In this document: positions 1 to 7,775 of the stretch, in pieces | Layout of the letters: the number at the start of each line of letters is the position of its first letter | How positions within the stretch are numbered: the first letter of the stretch is position 1 | Source: an uncultured Prevotellaceae bacterium | Lineage (GTDB): Bacteria; Bacteroidota; Bacteroidia; Bacteroidales; Muribaculaceae | Assembly (NCBI GenBank): GCA_937916085.1 | Contig: CALGGO010000021.1 | Location: 1 to 29,764 of the forward strand | DNA length: 29,764 nucleotides | Direction: 5' to 3' | Notes under the pieces: model-generated | Seen by the model: only the letters and a program-made list of their open reading frames with translations | Databases searched by the model: none | Told to the model about the DNA's origin: nothing | Program-made: the position numbers and the translations under genes

Positions 1-181
1 CGAGGTTCTCGTCGCCTTGCAGGGAGTCTCGGTCGATGGCTTCGAGGATGGCGAGCGAGCTGTCGGGGGCGGTCCACATCAGCGAGTCGGCTTGCACCAG
101 TCGACTGTCCACACCACGCCCGCAGCCCATCACAGCGGTGATGAGCAAGAATGTGAGCGATATGTAAAGCAGCTTCCTCAT
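1..181 (-). CDS. N-terminal part of a lipoprotein, probably TPR-type (partial)
   Basis: Sixty codons are visible before the gene leaves the window at base 1. The start is the ATG at 181-179. The N-terminus is a lipoprotein signal peptide: Met-Arg-Lys-Lys-type charged start, hydrophobic core, then a lipobox ending TAVMGC with Cys at residue 20. The mature start contains ADSLMWTAPDSSLAILEAI, a pattern I associate with the first helical repeat of Bacteroidales tetratricopeptide proteins, many of which carry a C-terminal regulator domain; the rest is outside the window, so this is inference. A promoter box CAAAGGTA (minus-strand TACCTTTG) lies only 8 nt upstream of the ATG, so the mRNA leader must be very short. 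Confidence 0.7.
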   Translation of the reverse strand, partial: MRKLLYISLTFLLITAVMGCGRGVDSRLVQADSLMWTAPDSSLAILEAIDRDSLQGDENL

Positions 182-189
182 TAGCGTTG

Positions 190-197
190 CAAAGGTA
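190..197 (-). promoter_or_regulatory. Promoter -7 box of the lipoprotein gene
   Basis: The minus strand reads TACCTTTG, an exact match to the Bacteroidota -7 consensus TAnnTTTG. No TTG is found at the usual -33 distance; that position falls inside the heptamer array at 204-231. Confidence 0.6.
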
Positions 198-203
198 ATA
201 AAA

Positions 204-231
204 AGTTGTCAGTTATCGGTTATCAGTTGTC
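204..231. repeat. Heptamer array, unit RGTTRTC, four units
   Basis: The units are AGTTGTC, AGTTATC, GGTTATC and AGTTGTC in register. The array begins 6 bp upstream of the lipoprotein -7 box and covers the place where its -33 element should be. Confidence 0.75.
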
Positions 232-320
232 GGTTTTTTGAAAACGAGAGTATAATGAAGCTTACAAGCTGATATTTTTGTCAAACAATTCAGAAATCAT
301 AGACGAGACATCAGAAGCGA

Positions 321-355
321 GTCTGACATCTGAAATCTGAGGTCTAAAATCTGTT
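321..355. repeat. Heptamer array, unit RTCTGAR, five units
   Basis: The units are GTCTGAC, ATCTGAA, ATCTGAG, GTCTAAA and ATCTGTT, all in a strict 7-bp register. It is unrelated in sequence to the array at 204-231. Confidence 0.65.
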
Positions 356-406
356 AATAGTTGAGTCAAAGCTTGTGCTGCCCACAAAACTCCCACAAAA
401 TAAAAG

Positions 407-434
407 AACTACGGATTAATCTGATTTTCTGATT
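407..434. repeat. Dispersed repeat containing CTACGGATT
   Basis: This 28-bp stretch matches 14991-15018 at 27 of 28 positions. A related inverted form makes the hairpin at 841-872. Confidence 0.65.
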
Positions 435-598
435 ATTTATTCGACTGATTTTATTTGACAAAAAACACACCGCTGCGACAGCCTTATGTGAACTTATGTT
501 CTTTTGTCTAATCCCTTGCTGCGAGGAGGGCGCTGCGCTTAAAATTAGATAAAAATTGAAATTAAAATTGCATCTTCGCTGAGGATTCTTTCAAATAG

Positions 599-749
599 CC
601 GCGCTGAGCGCGGAAATTGGAGAGCCTATTGGCTCTAAAATTTAAATAGTGCTTCGCACTAAAATTCTATTTTAAAATAATTTTAGCGCCCTTGGGCGCA
701 ATATCAATTTTAGCACGCAGTGCTTTATTTTCCACTCCGCCAGGAGTGG
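599..749. repeat. Run of six short hairpins with AT linkers
   Basis: Six perfect inverted repeats follow one another. They are CCGCGC-tga-GCGCGG (599-613), AGAGCC-tatt-GGCTCT (621-636), TAGTGC-ttc-GCACTA (647-661), GCGCCC-tt-GGGCGC (686-699), AGCAC-gca-GTGCT (712-724) and CCACTCC-gcca-GGAGTGG (732-749). Stem sequences are all different, while the linkers are almost pure A/T (AAAATTTAAA-like). The conserved property is therefore structure, not sequence. Confidence 0.75.
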
Positions 750-831
750 TAAAAAGTGGCGGATATGGAATTTTAAAATAAATCTTTAATGAATTTATCT
801 AAAGTTGGAGGCTGCCCGCAAAACTCTTACA

Positions 832-873
832 AAAAAAATTACGGATTAATCAGAAAAATCTGATTGATCCGTA
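832..873 (-). terminator. Intrinsic terminator of the aminotransferase gene
   Basis: The arms 841-854 and 859-872 form a 14-bp stem with one mismatch (G-U capable) and an AAAA/TTTT loop. On the minus strand the stem is followed by a run of eight T (832-839 region). It lies 45 bp downstream of the stop codon at 918. Confidence 0.75.
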
Positions 874-917
874 GTCTTTTATCATGCTGGTGTTTTATTC
901 CTAGCATTTTTTGGGGT

Positions 918-2090
918 TTATCTCATCGCGTTGATGATGCGGCGGGTGGCTTCTTCTACCACTGAGCGCTGTGTGGCGAGGTTGATGCGGATGAAGCCGT
1001 CGCCAGCTTTGCCGTACATAATGCCGTCGTTGACCATGACTTTGCCGTCGTCGAGGAGCTTCTTGGTGACTTCGGCGCTTGTCATGCCAGTTGGGGTGAC
1101 ATCAATCCAAGCGAGGTAGGAGCCTTCCATCGGCGTGATGTGGAAGGCGGGCAGCTCTCTCTCCATCATCTCGCGCATGAGCGAGAAGTTGCCGGCGATG
1201 TATTCGTTGAACTGCTCAATCCAGCTCTCGCCGTGGTTGTAGGCTGCCATGAAGGCTTCGAGCCCGAAGGGGTTGATGGCGCACACCTGGTTGTCGATGA
1301 GCGCTTTGTTGATGTCGGCCTTGATGTGTGAGTTGCTGCTCACGATGAATGCCGCCTGCAATCCCGCGATGTTGAACGACTTGCTCGGCGAGCCGCAGGT
1401 CACGCAGTTGGCTTGCGCCTCCTGCGAGATAGAGGCGAATGGTGTGTAATGCTCTCCCGGCATCATCATCTCGCAGTGAATCTCGTCGCTGACGACTGTC
1501 ACGCCGTGCTTGAGGCACAGCTCGTTGACCTTGAGCAGCTCCTCTTTGCGCCACACTCGTCCTGCGGGGTTGTGAGGGTTACAGAAGAGCAGGGTGTGGG
1601 TATTGTCGTCGGCGAGTGCCTTGTCGAGGGCATCGTAGTCGATAGAGTAGGAGTAGTCGTCTTTGTCATAGGAGAGTGGCACCTCGACGGGAGTGCATTT
1701 GTTGCTCTCGATGCATGTGAAGAAGCAGTTGTAGATGGGAGTGAGAATTACCACTTTCTCGCCAGGCTTGGTGCCTGCTTTGAGCACTGCGTCGATGGCT
1801 GGCACCACGCCGGTGGTGTATTCTATCCAATTGCGGTCGATGTGCCAGTTGTGGCGGCGGTCAAACCAGTTGATGATTGATGTGAAAAACTCTTCGGGCA
1901 CCTGTGCATATCCAAATACTCCGTGCTCCAACCGTTGCTTGAGGGCATCCATGATGCATGGAGCCGCCTTGAAGTCCATGTCGGCAATCCACATGGGAAT
2001 TACGTCGTCGCTAGGGCACTGGTCCCATTTCACCGAGTGAGTGTGGCGACGGTCGATGATCTCGTCGAAATTGAATCTCTCGTTGTTCAT
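918..2090 (-). CDS. MalY/PatB family PLP-dependent aminotransferase (cystathionine beta-lyase type)
   Basis: This 390-residue protein has the full length of the MalY/PatB branch of fold-type I PLP enzymes, which cleave the C-S bond of cystathionine or cysteine conjugates to release a thiol, pyruvate and ammonia. Visible landmarks are the N-terminal MWIADMDF, the cofactor-site NPHNPAGRVW (171-180), the PLP-ring Asp in SDEIHCE (201-207), and the Schiff-base lysine K237 in SPSKSFNIAGL. The signature SKSFN-AGL separates PatB-like lyases from ordinary aspartate aminotransferases. The gene is monocistronic: it has its own promoter at 2165-2172 and a terminator at 832-873. Physiological substrate cannot be read from sequence; methionine metabolism or sulphide release are both possible. 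Confidence 0.92.
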   Translation of the reverse strand: MNNERFNFDEIIDRRHTHSVKWDQCPSDDVIPMWIADMDFKAAPCIMDALKQRLEHGVFGYAQVPEEFFTSIINWFDRRHNWHIDRNWIEYTTGVVPAIDAVLKAGTKPGEKVVILTPIYNCFFTCIESNKCTPVEVPLSYDKDDYSYSIDYDALDKALADDNTHTLLFCNPHNPAGRVWRKEELLKVNELCLKHGVTVVSDEIHCEMMMPGEHYTPFASISQEAQANCVTCGSPSKSFNIAGLQAAFIVSSNSHIKADINKALIDNQVCAINPFGLEAFMAAYNHGESWIEQFNEYIAGNFSLMREMMERELPAFHITPMEGSYLAWIDVTPTGMTSAEVTKKLLDDGKVMVNDGIMYGKAGDGFIRINLATQRSVVEEATRRIINAMR

Positions 2091-2164
2091 TGTTATATTG
2101 CGGTTTATATTATAGTTTTTAAAGTAGGGGTGTAAGGTTTGTTTCGCTTAAAATTTATTTTCTG

Positions 2165-2172
2165 CAAAGTTA
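2165..2172 (-). promoter_or_regulatory. Promoter -7 box of the aminotransferase gene
   Basis: Minus-strand TAACTTTG matches TAnnTTTG. It predicts a 5' leader of about 70 nt before the ATG at 2090. Confidence 0.6.
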
Positions 2173-2209
2173 ATGCTTTTATGGTTTATTGTGAAATATT
2201 TTGAGAAGT

Positions 2210-3640
2210 TTAATTGCCTGAAATGACACTTTTTTTAGTCCATCGCCCAGACCATAGCCTGAAGAGAAAGATTGAGCCTCTCACCCACAGCTCGGTGCAC
2301 ATGGCAGTCCACACGCCAATAAGTCCATAGGAAGGGGCTAGCAAGGCGGCGAGCGTGATGCGCACAATCCACATGCTGCCCAGGTTCATCACGCTGGGAA
2401 TGAGCGTGTCGCCGGCACCCACCATCACGCCGTAGCACACGATGGAGGCTCCGAAAAGCGGCTCGGCCCACGCCTCGATGCGCAGGCATTGCGCTCCGAG
2501 GTCAATAATGTCGTGCACAGGCGACATTATTGACATCATCTGTGGCGCGAAGACATACATCAGCACCCCTAATGTGCCCATCGACAGTACTCCCAGCGTG
2601 ACGGTGATGTGGGCAAACCGCTTGGAGAGGTCGCGGCGGCGCGCGCCAGTGCTTTGCCCTACCAGCGTGGTGGCTGCCTCGGCGAGTCCGTAGCCAGGCA
2701 TGTAGCACAGCCCTTCGGCGGTGACGGCAAAGGCGTTGGCTGCGATGGCGATGCTTCCCAGCGGTGCCACGATGACGGTGGTGGCGATATATGCTCCGCA
2801 CATCATCACTTGCTGCAAACCTATCGGGGAGCTGATTTTCACGGCTTTTCTCAGGCATTCTCTGGTGGGCGCGAAACTGCCTGTGGTGCCTTTGAGCTTT
2901 AAGTCTCTTGACTTGACTAGGAGGAAGTAGAGCATCATCAGGCAGGTCACCACCTCGGCGAGCACTGTGCCCAGGGCGGCACCCGTCACGCCCAGCCCCG
3001 CCCCTGGAATGTGGAAGACATTGCCGGCGATGCTGATGTCGCGGCTGGGGAAGATGAGCAGGAAGTTGAACACCACATCGAGCACGCACATGAGAATGTT
3101 GAGCATCCCTGGCACTTTCATGTTGCCGCTACTGCGCAACATTCCTCCGGCGAGGAGTTCTATCTCAAGGAACGGCAGGAACAGCGACAGGATGAAGAAA
3201 TAGCGCGACGCGTTGTGGCTGATGGCATCGCTGCCGCCGAGCCAGTGGGGCAGTGAGCCGCTGATGAGGCATCCCATGAGAGCCATCGCCACGCTGAAGC
3301 TCATGCAGCACACCAGCGACTGCCGCAGCACGCTGCGTGCGTCGTTGCTGCGGTTGGCGCCAATGAGATGTGTCACCTGCACGGTGAATCCCATCGCTGC
3401 GGCGCCAAGCAGTTCGCCAAAGAGCCACATCGAGGAAGACACGAGGCCTATTGATGCGCTGTCGTTGGTTCCAAGCCTTCCCACCATCGACGAGTCGATA
3501 TACTGCATTATGATTATTGACAGATGCGCCAGGATAGTGGGGGTGCTCAGGGCAACAGTAAGCTTGAGCTGCTGCTTCAATGTCATTGGAGCGCCAGCCT
3601 TTATCATGTCGATAAGCTTATCTTTGCCTGTGGATGCCAT
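2210..3640 (-). CDS. MATE family multidrug/cation efflux transporter
   Basis: This 476-residue polytopic membrane protein fits the 12-helix MATE family (MatE repeats, NorM/DinF-like), which exports drugs or metabolites in exchange for Na+ or H+. The first MatE half starts near residue 28 with LSTPTILAHLSIIIMQYIDSS-type sequence, contains VGRLGTNDSASIG (about 55-67) and the long amphipathic loop HLIGANRSNDAR; the second half starts near residue 255 with GLQQVMM. The short N-terminal cytoplasmic extension is polar. An AAAGG element sits 7 nt upstream of the ATG, and promoter TACCTTTG lies at 3678-3685, giving a short leader. No linked regulator or drug-resistance cassette is visible, so the substrate is unknown. 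Confidence 0.92.
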   Translation of the reverse strand: MASTGKDKLIDMIKAGAPMTLKQQLKLTVALSTPTILAHLSIIIMQYIDSSMVGRLGTNDSASIGLVSSSMWLFGELLGAAAMGFTVQVTHLIGANRSNDARSVLRQSLVCCMSFSVAMALMGCLISGSLPHWLGGSDAISHNASRYFFILSLFLPFLEIELLAGGMLRSSGNMKVPGMLNILMCVLDVVFNFLLIFPSRDISIAGNVFHIPGAGLGVTGAALGTVLAEVVTCLMMLYFLLVKSRDLKLKGTTGSFAPTRECLRKAVKISSPIGLQQVMMCGAYIATTVIVAPLGSIAIAANAFAVTAEGLCYMPGYGLAEAATTLVGQSTGARRRDLSKRFAHITVTLGVLSMGTLGVLMYVFAPQMMSIMSPVHDIIDLGAQCLRIEAWAEPLFGASIVCYGVMVGAGDTLIPSVMNLGSMWIVRITLAALLAPSYGLIGVWTAMCTELWVRGSIFLFRLWSGRWTKKSVISGN

Positions 3641-3677
3641 AGTGGACCTTTACATATATAATTAAGGTGTAAAGAAT

Positions 3678-3685
3678 CAAAGGTA
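3678..3685 (-). promoter_or_regulatory. Promoter -7 box of the MATE gene
   Basis: Minus-strand TACCTTTG is an exact TAnnTTTG match, 37 nt upstream of the start codon. Confidence 0.6.
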
Positions 3686-3954
3686 CAAAAGTAATCAAAA
3701 AACTCACGTCTCACAAATTATCGTAGCAGCTTTTCACGGAGCCATCGCAAAAATAGGGCCATTAATCCAAGCGTCTCAGCCGTTAGGTTGAACTCTGGGT
3801 AACCCAATACCGATTGCCGAAGTGAGCATAGCGAACTGTAGGTAGTCGGCATTGTGGTATAACGCACCTAGGGAATAGTCGCTGAAGGCGACTCCATTAG
3901 CTGCGCTTAAAACAAGGGGTCGCCGCTGGCGACGACGAGGAGGTGGTTGGCATT

Positions 3955-4010
3955 CCCCCCTTGACGCTTATTCCGCTCGCTGTTGCTCGCTTGACAAACG
4001 TCAAAGGGGG
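3955..4010. repeat. Large inverted repeat, 12-bp arms
   Basis: Arms 3955-3966 and 3999-4010 pair with one mismatch (wobble-capable). The 32-bp interior contains the direct repeat GCTCGC-TGTT-GCTCGC. Function unknown. Confidence 0.6.
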
Positions 4011-4130
4011 CACTCAGAGGTCAGCCTTCGGCTGAATCATGCATGCTGCTTTGTGTCTCCGACTTGTTTTGCCACACCTTTTTGCTACTAATCCCTTTTC
4101 ACTCCTTTAGATTTCTCAGCTATAAGAACA

Positions 4131-4160
4131 AAAAAAAGCCTCACAACGAGTGTGAGGCTT
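4131..4160 (-). terminator. Intrinsic terminator of the OmpA-like gene
   Basis: Arms 4136-4144 and 4152-4160 form a perfect 9-bp stem (AAGCCTCAC/GTGAGGCTT). On the minus strand it is followed by seven T residues. It is 34 bp downstream of the stop codon. Confidence 0.85.
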
Positions 4161-4193
4161 TTAATCATTCAACGTTAATTCTGTTGCTCAGAA

Positions 4194-5432
4194 TTATTTG
4201 TTGCGAACGATAGTTACGCAACGGCCGAGAGGAGCGCTCTGTGCACCGTAAACATCGGGGTGGTTAGCGTTGTTAGTCTCAGTGCTGAGACGGCTTTCGC
4301 TGATGCCCTTGCCTACGAGAGTGTTCTTAACGCCATTTACACGGTCGTGACGGAGCTTGATGTTGATCTCGTCGTTACCAGTGTAGTTGTCGGCCCAACC
4401 AGTGAGCAGGTAGTTGTCGTTCTCATTGTTCATTACGTCAGCAACGGCGTCAACAACTTCCATTTGTACTGGAGTGATGTAAGATTTGCCTCTTGGATAG
4501 TAGATGGTAGCAAGAGGAGCCTCTTTTGCACCAGGAGTGTTGGGGCACTTGTGGTTCTTCTTCCAGTTCAAGCAGTCGTTGAGCTGGTTCTCGAGGTCAC
4601 GAATCTTAGCGTTAGCCTGAGCGAGTTTGTTGCGGAGTGCTTCGAGCTCAGCAGTCAAGTCGGGTGGGCAGTCTGGGCAAGTTGGGCAAGTAGCCTCATC
4701 CCACTCAGTCTTACCAAACTTGTAAGCGAAACCGAGCTGTGCGCTTGGATACTCAACCCAAGTCTTGTGACCTGGATCCATGTGCTCCTGAACCATGTCG
4801 AAACGGAGGTCAAGGAGGAGATCTACGTGCTTACCAAGAGCGAAGCTGTTGAGCAAACCAGCCTGGAGAGCGAAGTTACGGTCGTGCGAACCTTCCTTGC
4901 CATTGTTCCAGCCTTTGTACTTCCAGCTACCGGTACCGTCTTGCTTGTCGTTGTAGAAGTCCCAGCTAGTAGAAGCTCCAGCATAGATGGTAGCGTTGTA
5001 GAAACGACCGGGCTTGTAGCCACAAATCCAGTTAGTGATGTTGAACAGAACGTCACCGGTAACACCGATGCGATTGAACTTCTGTCCATAGATGCCACGA
5101 TCAGCATCGTCCTTCATTTGATCTGCCATGTCGGTACGAGCACCAATGTTGTTGATGCCAGTAGTAGCGCCCTTCATCTGCTCGAAGTGACCGCCGATGC
5201 GAACACCCAACAGTGGAGAGAACCACTTACCGATGAACAAATTGGCCTTAGGAGCCATGAAACGCTTACCGAGCTTCATGTTAGCATCTTTGTAAGACAT
5301 CATAACGCCTACACCACCTGTAGCCTGAACAAACCAGTTGTCCTGCATACGATTGAAGGTGTACTCCTGAGCATTAACTGCAGGAGCCAAGAAAAGAGCA
5401 CATGCACATGCAAGTAATGTAATCTTTTTCAT
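4194..5432 (-). CDS. OmpA-family outer membrane protein with N-terminal beta-barrel
   Basis: This 412-residue protein has a Sec signal peptide ending near ANA-QEYTF (residue 21). Next comes an outer-membrane barrel domain of about 220 residues with many aromatic beta strands, then a Cys/Pro hinge CPTCPDCPPD (near 250), a coiled coil (about 260-295, LEALRNKLAQANAKIRDLEN), and a C-terminal OmpA-like peptidoglycan-binding domain (about 305-412). The last contains TGWADNYTGNDEIN and LRHDRVNGVKNTLVGKGI, matching the OmpA core where Asp and Arg hold diaminopimelate. It should tether the outer membrane to the wall. Codon choice (GCT, GGT, CGT, AAC, TAC) is markedly more biased than in neighbouring genes, as expected for an abundant protein. 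It is monocistronic, with a clear promoter and terminator. Confidence 0.9.
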   Translation of the reverse strand: MKKITLLACACALFLAPAVNAQEYTFNRMQDNWFVQATGGVGVMMSYKDANMKLGKRFMAPKANLFIGKWFSPLLGVRIGGHFEQMKGATTGINNIGARTDMADQMKDDADRGIYGQKFNRIGVTGDVLFNITNWICGYKPGRFYNATIYAGASTSWDFYNDKQDGTGSWKYKGWNNGKEGSHDRNFALQAGLLNSFALGKHVDLLLDLRFDMVQEHMDPGHKTWVEYPSAQLGFAYKFGKTEWDEATCPTCPDCPPDLTAELEALRNKLAQANAKIRDLENQLNDCLNWKKNHKCPNTPGAKEAPLATIYYPRGKSYITPVQMEVVDAVADVMNNENDNYLLTGWADNYTGNDEINIKLRHDRVNGVKNTLVGKGISESRLSTETNNANHPDVYGAQSAPLGRCVTIVRNK

Positions 5433-5509
5433 AGACTTACGTTTTTTTAAATAAAAATTTTTATTTGTTAAACACTAAAATAAATTATATACCTTATCAA
5501 AACATTGTG

Positions 5510-5517
5510 CAAATATA
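5510..5517 (-). promoter_or_regulatory. Promoter -7 box of the OmpA-like gene
   Basis: Minus-strand TATATTTG matches TAnnTTTG exactly. It implies an AT-rich 5' leader of about 70 nt, in keeping with highly expressed Bacteroidota genes. Confidence 0.65.
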
Positions 5518-5570
5518 CAGCTTTTTTTTTGATTGTTAATCATTTTCTCAAAAAAATCTTCAAAAAAAGG

Positions 5571-7625
5571 TCATTTTTTGCGTTTTTTGAGTGTTTTTTT
5601 GATTTCTGAGGCGATATTTTGGGGTGAAAAGCCAAATTTCTCGTCCAAAATCTTGTAAGGTGCCGATGCTCCGAAGTGGTCAAGTCCAAAAACATCACCT
5701 CCGTTAACCACATTTTGGAGTGTTGAGGGCAATCCGGCCGTTAGTCCGAATGCTGTCAGCTCGGGTGGAATCACCTCGTCCTGGTATTCCTCGGGCTGGT
5801 TCTTGAAGAGGCCGATAGACGGAATGGAAACTATCTGCACCTTGAAATCTTGTTCTGCCTTGATGAGATTAGCGGCTTCTACCAGAGTAGAGACCTCCGA
5901 GCCGTTGCCCACAAGCACAATTTCGGGATTGTCGTCTTTGTATAATATGTATGCTCCCTTTTGGGCTTGCAGGGCGTCGTTGTAGCGTGCCGCATAGTCC
6001 TCGCCGTGCTGCGAGGGCAGGTCGGGGATGTTCTGACGCGAGAGGATGAGGGCGGTTGGAGTGTTGGTGTTCTCCATCGCCATCTTCCATGCTACGGTAC
6101 ACTCGGCGCTGTCGGCTGGGCGCAGCACCAGCACGCTGTTGCGGCCGCTGTGGTTCTTGAGCTCCTCCATGAGGCGTATCTGCGCCTCTTGCTCCACTGG
6201 CTCGTGGGTGGGACCGTCTTCTCCCACACGGAAAGCGTCGTGGGTCCAGATGAACTTCACCGGCAGCTCCATCAGTGCCGAGAGACGCACGGCGGGTTTC
6301 ATATAGTCGCTGAAGACGAAGAACGTGCCACAGGCGGCAATCATGCCTCCGTGCAGTGCGATGCCGTTGATGAGGGCTGTCATGGCGAGCTCGCTCACGC
6401 CGGCTTGCAGGAATGCTCCATCAAAGTCGCCACGGGTAAAGGCTTTGGTCTTCTTGAGGAAGCCGTCGGTCTTGTCGCTGTTGGCGAGGTCGGCGCTCGA
6501 CACTATCATGTTGCCCACGCCTTGTGCCAGTGCTCCCAGCACATTGGCGCTCGAGGCGCGTGTGGCGAGACCTGGCTTGTGCTCGATGGCGGCATAGTCG
6601 ATGGCATCGACTTCACCTTTTATATAACGCTCGAGTTGTGCAGCCTTCTCGGGGTTGGCGTCGCGCCAGGCTTGTTCTTTGGCTTTGCGCTCGGCAACGA
6701 TGGCACGCAGCTGCTTGGCACGGTTGGCATATAGCTCTGCTGCCTCGGGGAACACCTGCCAGGGGTTATTGGCGTCGCCGCCCAGGTTCTCAATGGTCTT
6801 CTCGAAGCTGGCTCCCGACTTGCTCAAGGGGTTGCCGTGAGTGCTGCATTGACCTTCGAAGTTGGCGCCGTCGTCGGTCACGCATCCGCGTCCCATGATT
6901 GTCTTGCCGATGATTAGGGTGGGGCGCTCGGTCTCCTGCTGTGCCAGGGCGATGGCGTCGGCGATGGCTACAGGGTCGGTGCCGTCAATCTCGATGACGT
7001 TCCAATTCCATGCGCGGTATTTCATAGCTGTGTCCTCGCAGCTCACGGCGTCGCACATAGTGGAAAGCTGCACCGAGTTGCTGTCGTAGAACATGATGAG
7101 GTTGCTGAGTCCGAGCACGCCTGCCAATCGTCCCGCCTCTTGCGAGATACCCTCCTGCACGCCGCCGTCGCTGATGAAGGCGTAGGTCTTATGGGCAAAC
7201 ACCTCGCTGAAGTGTGCCGCGATGAAGCGTTCGGCGATGGCGCATCCCACTGCCATCACGTGGCCTTGTCCCAATGGACCGCTGGTGTTCTCCACGCCGT
7301 GCTCCACATCGAGCTCGGGGTGACCGGGGGTGATGCTTCCCCACGAGCGGAAGGCTTTGATGTCGTCGATGCTGTATTTGCCAGTCATGAACAGGGTGGC
7401 ATAGAGCATGGGCGACATGTGGCCTGGGTCAAGGAAGAAGCGGTCGCGCGCGAACCAGCGCGGGTCGTCGGGGTCATGAACGAGGAATGAGCTGTAAAGC
7501 ACATTGGCGAAGTCGGCTCCACCCATCGCTCCGCCCGGGTGTCCCGACTTGGCGTTCTCAACCATCGCGGCGGCAAGAATGCGGATGTTGTTGGCCGCAC
7601 GAGTCATCAGTTTATCGTTAATCAT
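5571..7625 (-). CDS. tkt: Transketolase
   Basis: This 684-residue enzyme has the complete three-domain transketolase plan, moving two-carbon ketol units between pentose-pathway sugars with thiamine diphosphate and a divalent metal. The N-terminal part has SGHPGGAMGGAD (27-38), PGHMSPMLYA, GPLGQGHVMAVG (116-127) and the ThDP/metal motif running from SDGG (152) to DSNSVQLS (181-188). The pyrimidine domain has THDAFRVGEDGPTHEPVEQ with the cofactor-activating acidic region, and the C-terminal domain ends with DHFGASAPYKILDEKFG. Length is normal. The C-terminus is very basic (KKTLKKRKK). It stands alone, with a promoter at 7660-7690, rather than next to rpiB or tal. It supplies ribose phosphate and erythrose phosphate. 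Confidence 0.96.
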   Translation of the reverse strand: MINDKLMTRAANNIRILAAAMVENAKSGHPGGAMGGADFANVLYSSFLVHDPDDPRWFARDRFFLDPGHMSPMLYATLFMTGKYSIDDIKAFRSWGSITPGHPELDVEHGVENTSGPLGQGHVMAVGCAIAERFIAAHFSEVFAHKTYAFISDGGVQEGISQEAGRLAGVLGLSNLIMFYDSNSVQLSTMCDAVSCEDTAMKYRAWNWNVIEIDGTDPVAIADAIALAQQETERPTLIIGKTIMGRGCVTDDGANFEGQCSTHGNPLSKSGASFEKTIENLGGDANNPWQVFPEAAELYANRAKQLRAIVAERKAKEQAWRDANPEKAAQLERYIKGEVDAIDYAAIEHKPGLATRASSANVLGALAQGVGNMIVSSADLANSDKTDGFLKKTKAFTRGDFDGAFLQAGVSELAMTALINGIALHGGMIAACGTFFVFSDYMKPAVRLSALMELPVKFIWTHDAFRVGEDGPTHEPVEQEAQIRLMEELKNHSGRNSVLVLRPADSAECTVAWKMAMENTNTPTALILSRQNIPDLPSQHGEDYAARYNDALQAQKGAYILYKDDNPEIVLVGNGSEVSTLVEAANLIKAEQDFKVQIVSIPSIGLFKNQPEEYQDEVIPPELTAFGLTAGLPSTLQNVVNGGDVFGLDHFGASAPYKILDEKFGFSPQNIASEIKKTLKKRKK

Positions 7626-7659
7626 AATCTATATATAATATTATGTATATATTACGTCA

Positions 7660-7690
7660 CGAAATTACTATTTATTTTAATAATGTGCAA
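7660..7690 (-). promoter_or_regulatory. Promoter of tkt
   Basis: On the minus strand TTG (7688-7690) and TAATTTCG (7660-7667, one change from TAnnTTTG) are separated by exactly 20 bp, the Bacteroidota spacing. Confidence 0.5.
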
Positions 7691-7720
7691 GAAAATTTGT
7701 GATTTTGTGCAAAAAAAATG

Positions 7721-7751
7721 AAAAAAGGGCACCGAAAAATGCGATGCCCTT
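7721..7751 (-). terminator. Intrinsic terminator of the FucP-like transporter gene
   Basis: Arms 7725-7734 and 7742-7751 (AAGGGCACCG / CGATGCCCTT) pair with one mismatch around a 7-nt loop. On the minus strand the stem runs into TTTTTTCATTTTTTTT. Confidence 0.8.
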
Positions 7752-7775
7752 GATTTTTTTCTGGAAAATAAGGAG

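Larger units (their letters stand above)
182..917. other. Repeat-rich spacer without a gene
   Basis: No credible coding region is seen in these 736 bases. They hold two heptamer arrays (204-231, 321-355), two copies of a diverged direct repeat starting near 371 and 810 (each leads from CTGCCC into ACAAAACTC or GCAAAACTC and then ACGGATTAAT), a consecutive set of six hairpins (599-749) with AT-only linkers, and the terminator of the aminotransferase gene (832-873). Confidence 0.7.
3641..4193. other. Spacer with palindromes, no gene
   Basis: No coding region is supported. Inverted repeats occur at 3877-3893 (AGTCGC-tgaag-GCGACT), 3919-3933 (GTCGCC-gct-GGCGAC), 3955-4010 (12-bp arms, one mismatch, CCCCC..TTGACG against CGTCAAAGGGGG, enclosing GCTCGCTGTTGCTCGC) and 4021-4035 (TCAGCC-ttc-GGCTGA). 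The three small ones resemble the hairpins at 599-749. Confidence 0.65.

Noticed and set aside
3720..4080. Decayed gene in the MATE-ompA spacer
   Set aside because: Some open stretches exist, but no recognisable protein similarity; palindromes explain most of the structure.
4260..5417. Long open frame (385 codons) antisense to the OmpA-like gene
   Set aside because: It mirrors the strong codon bias of a highly expressed gene; it has no start signals and no recognisable protein features.
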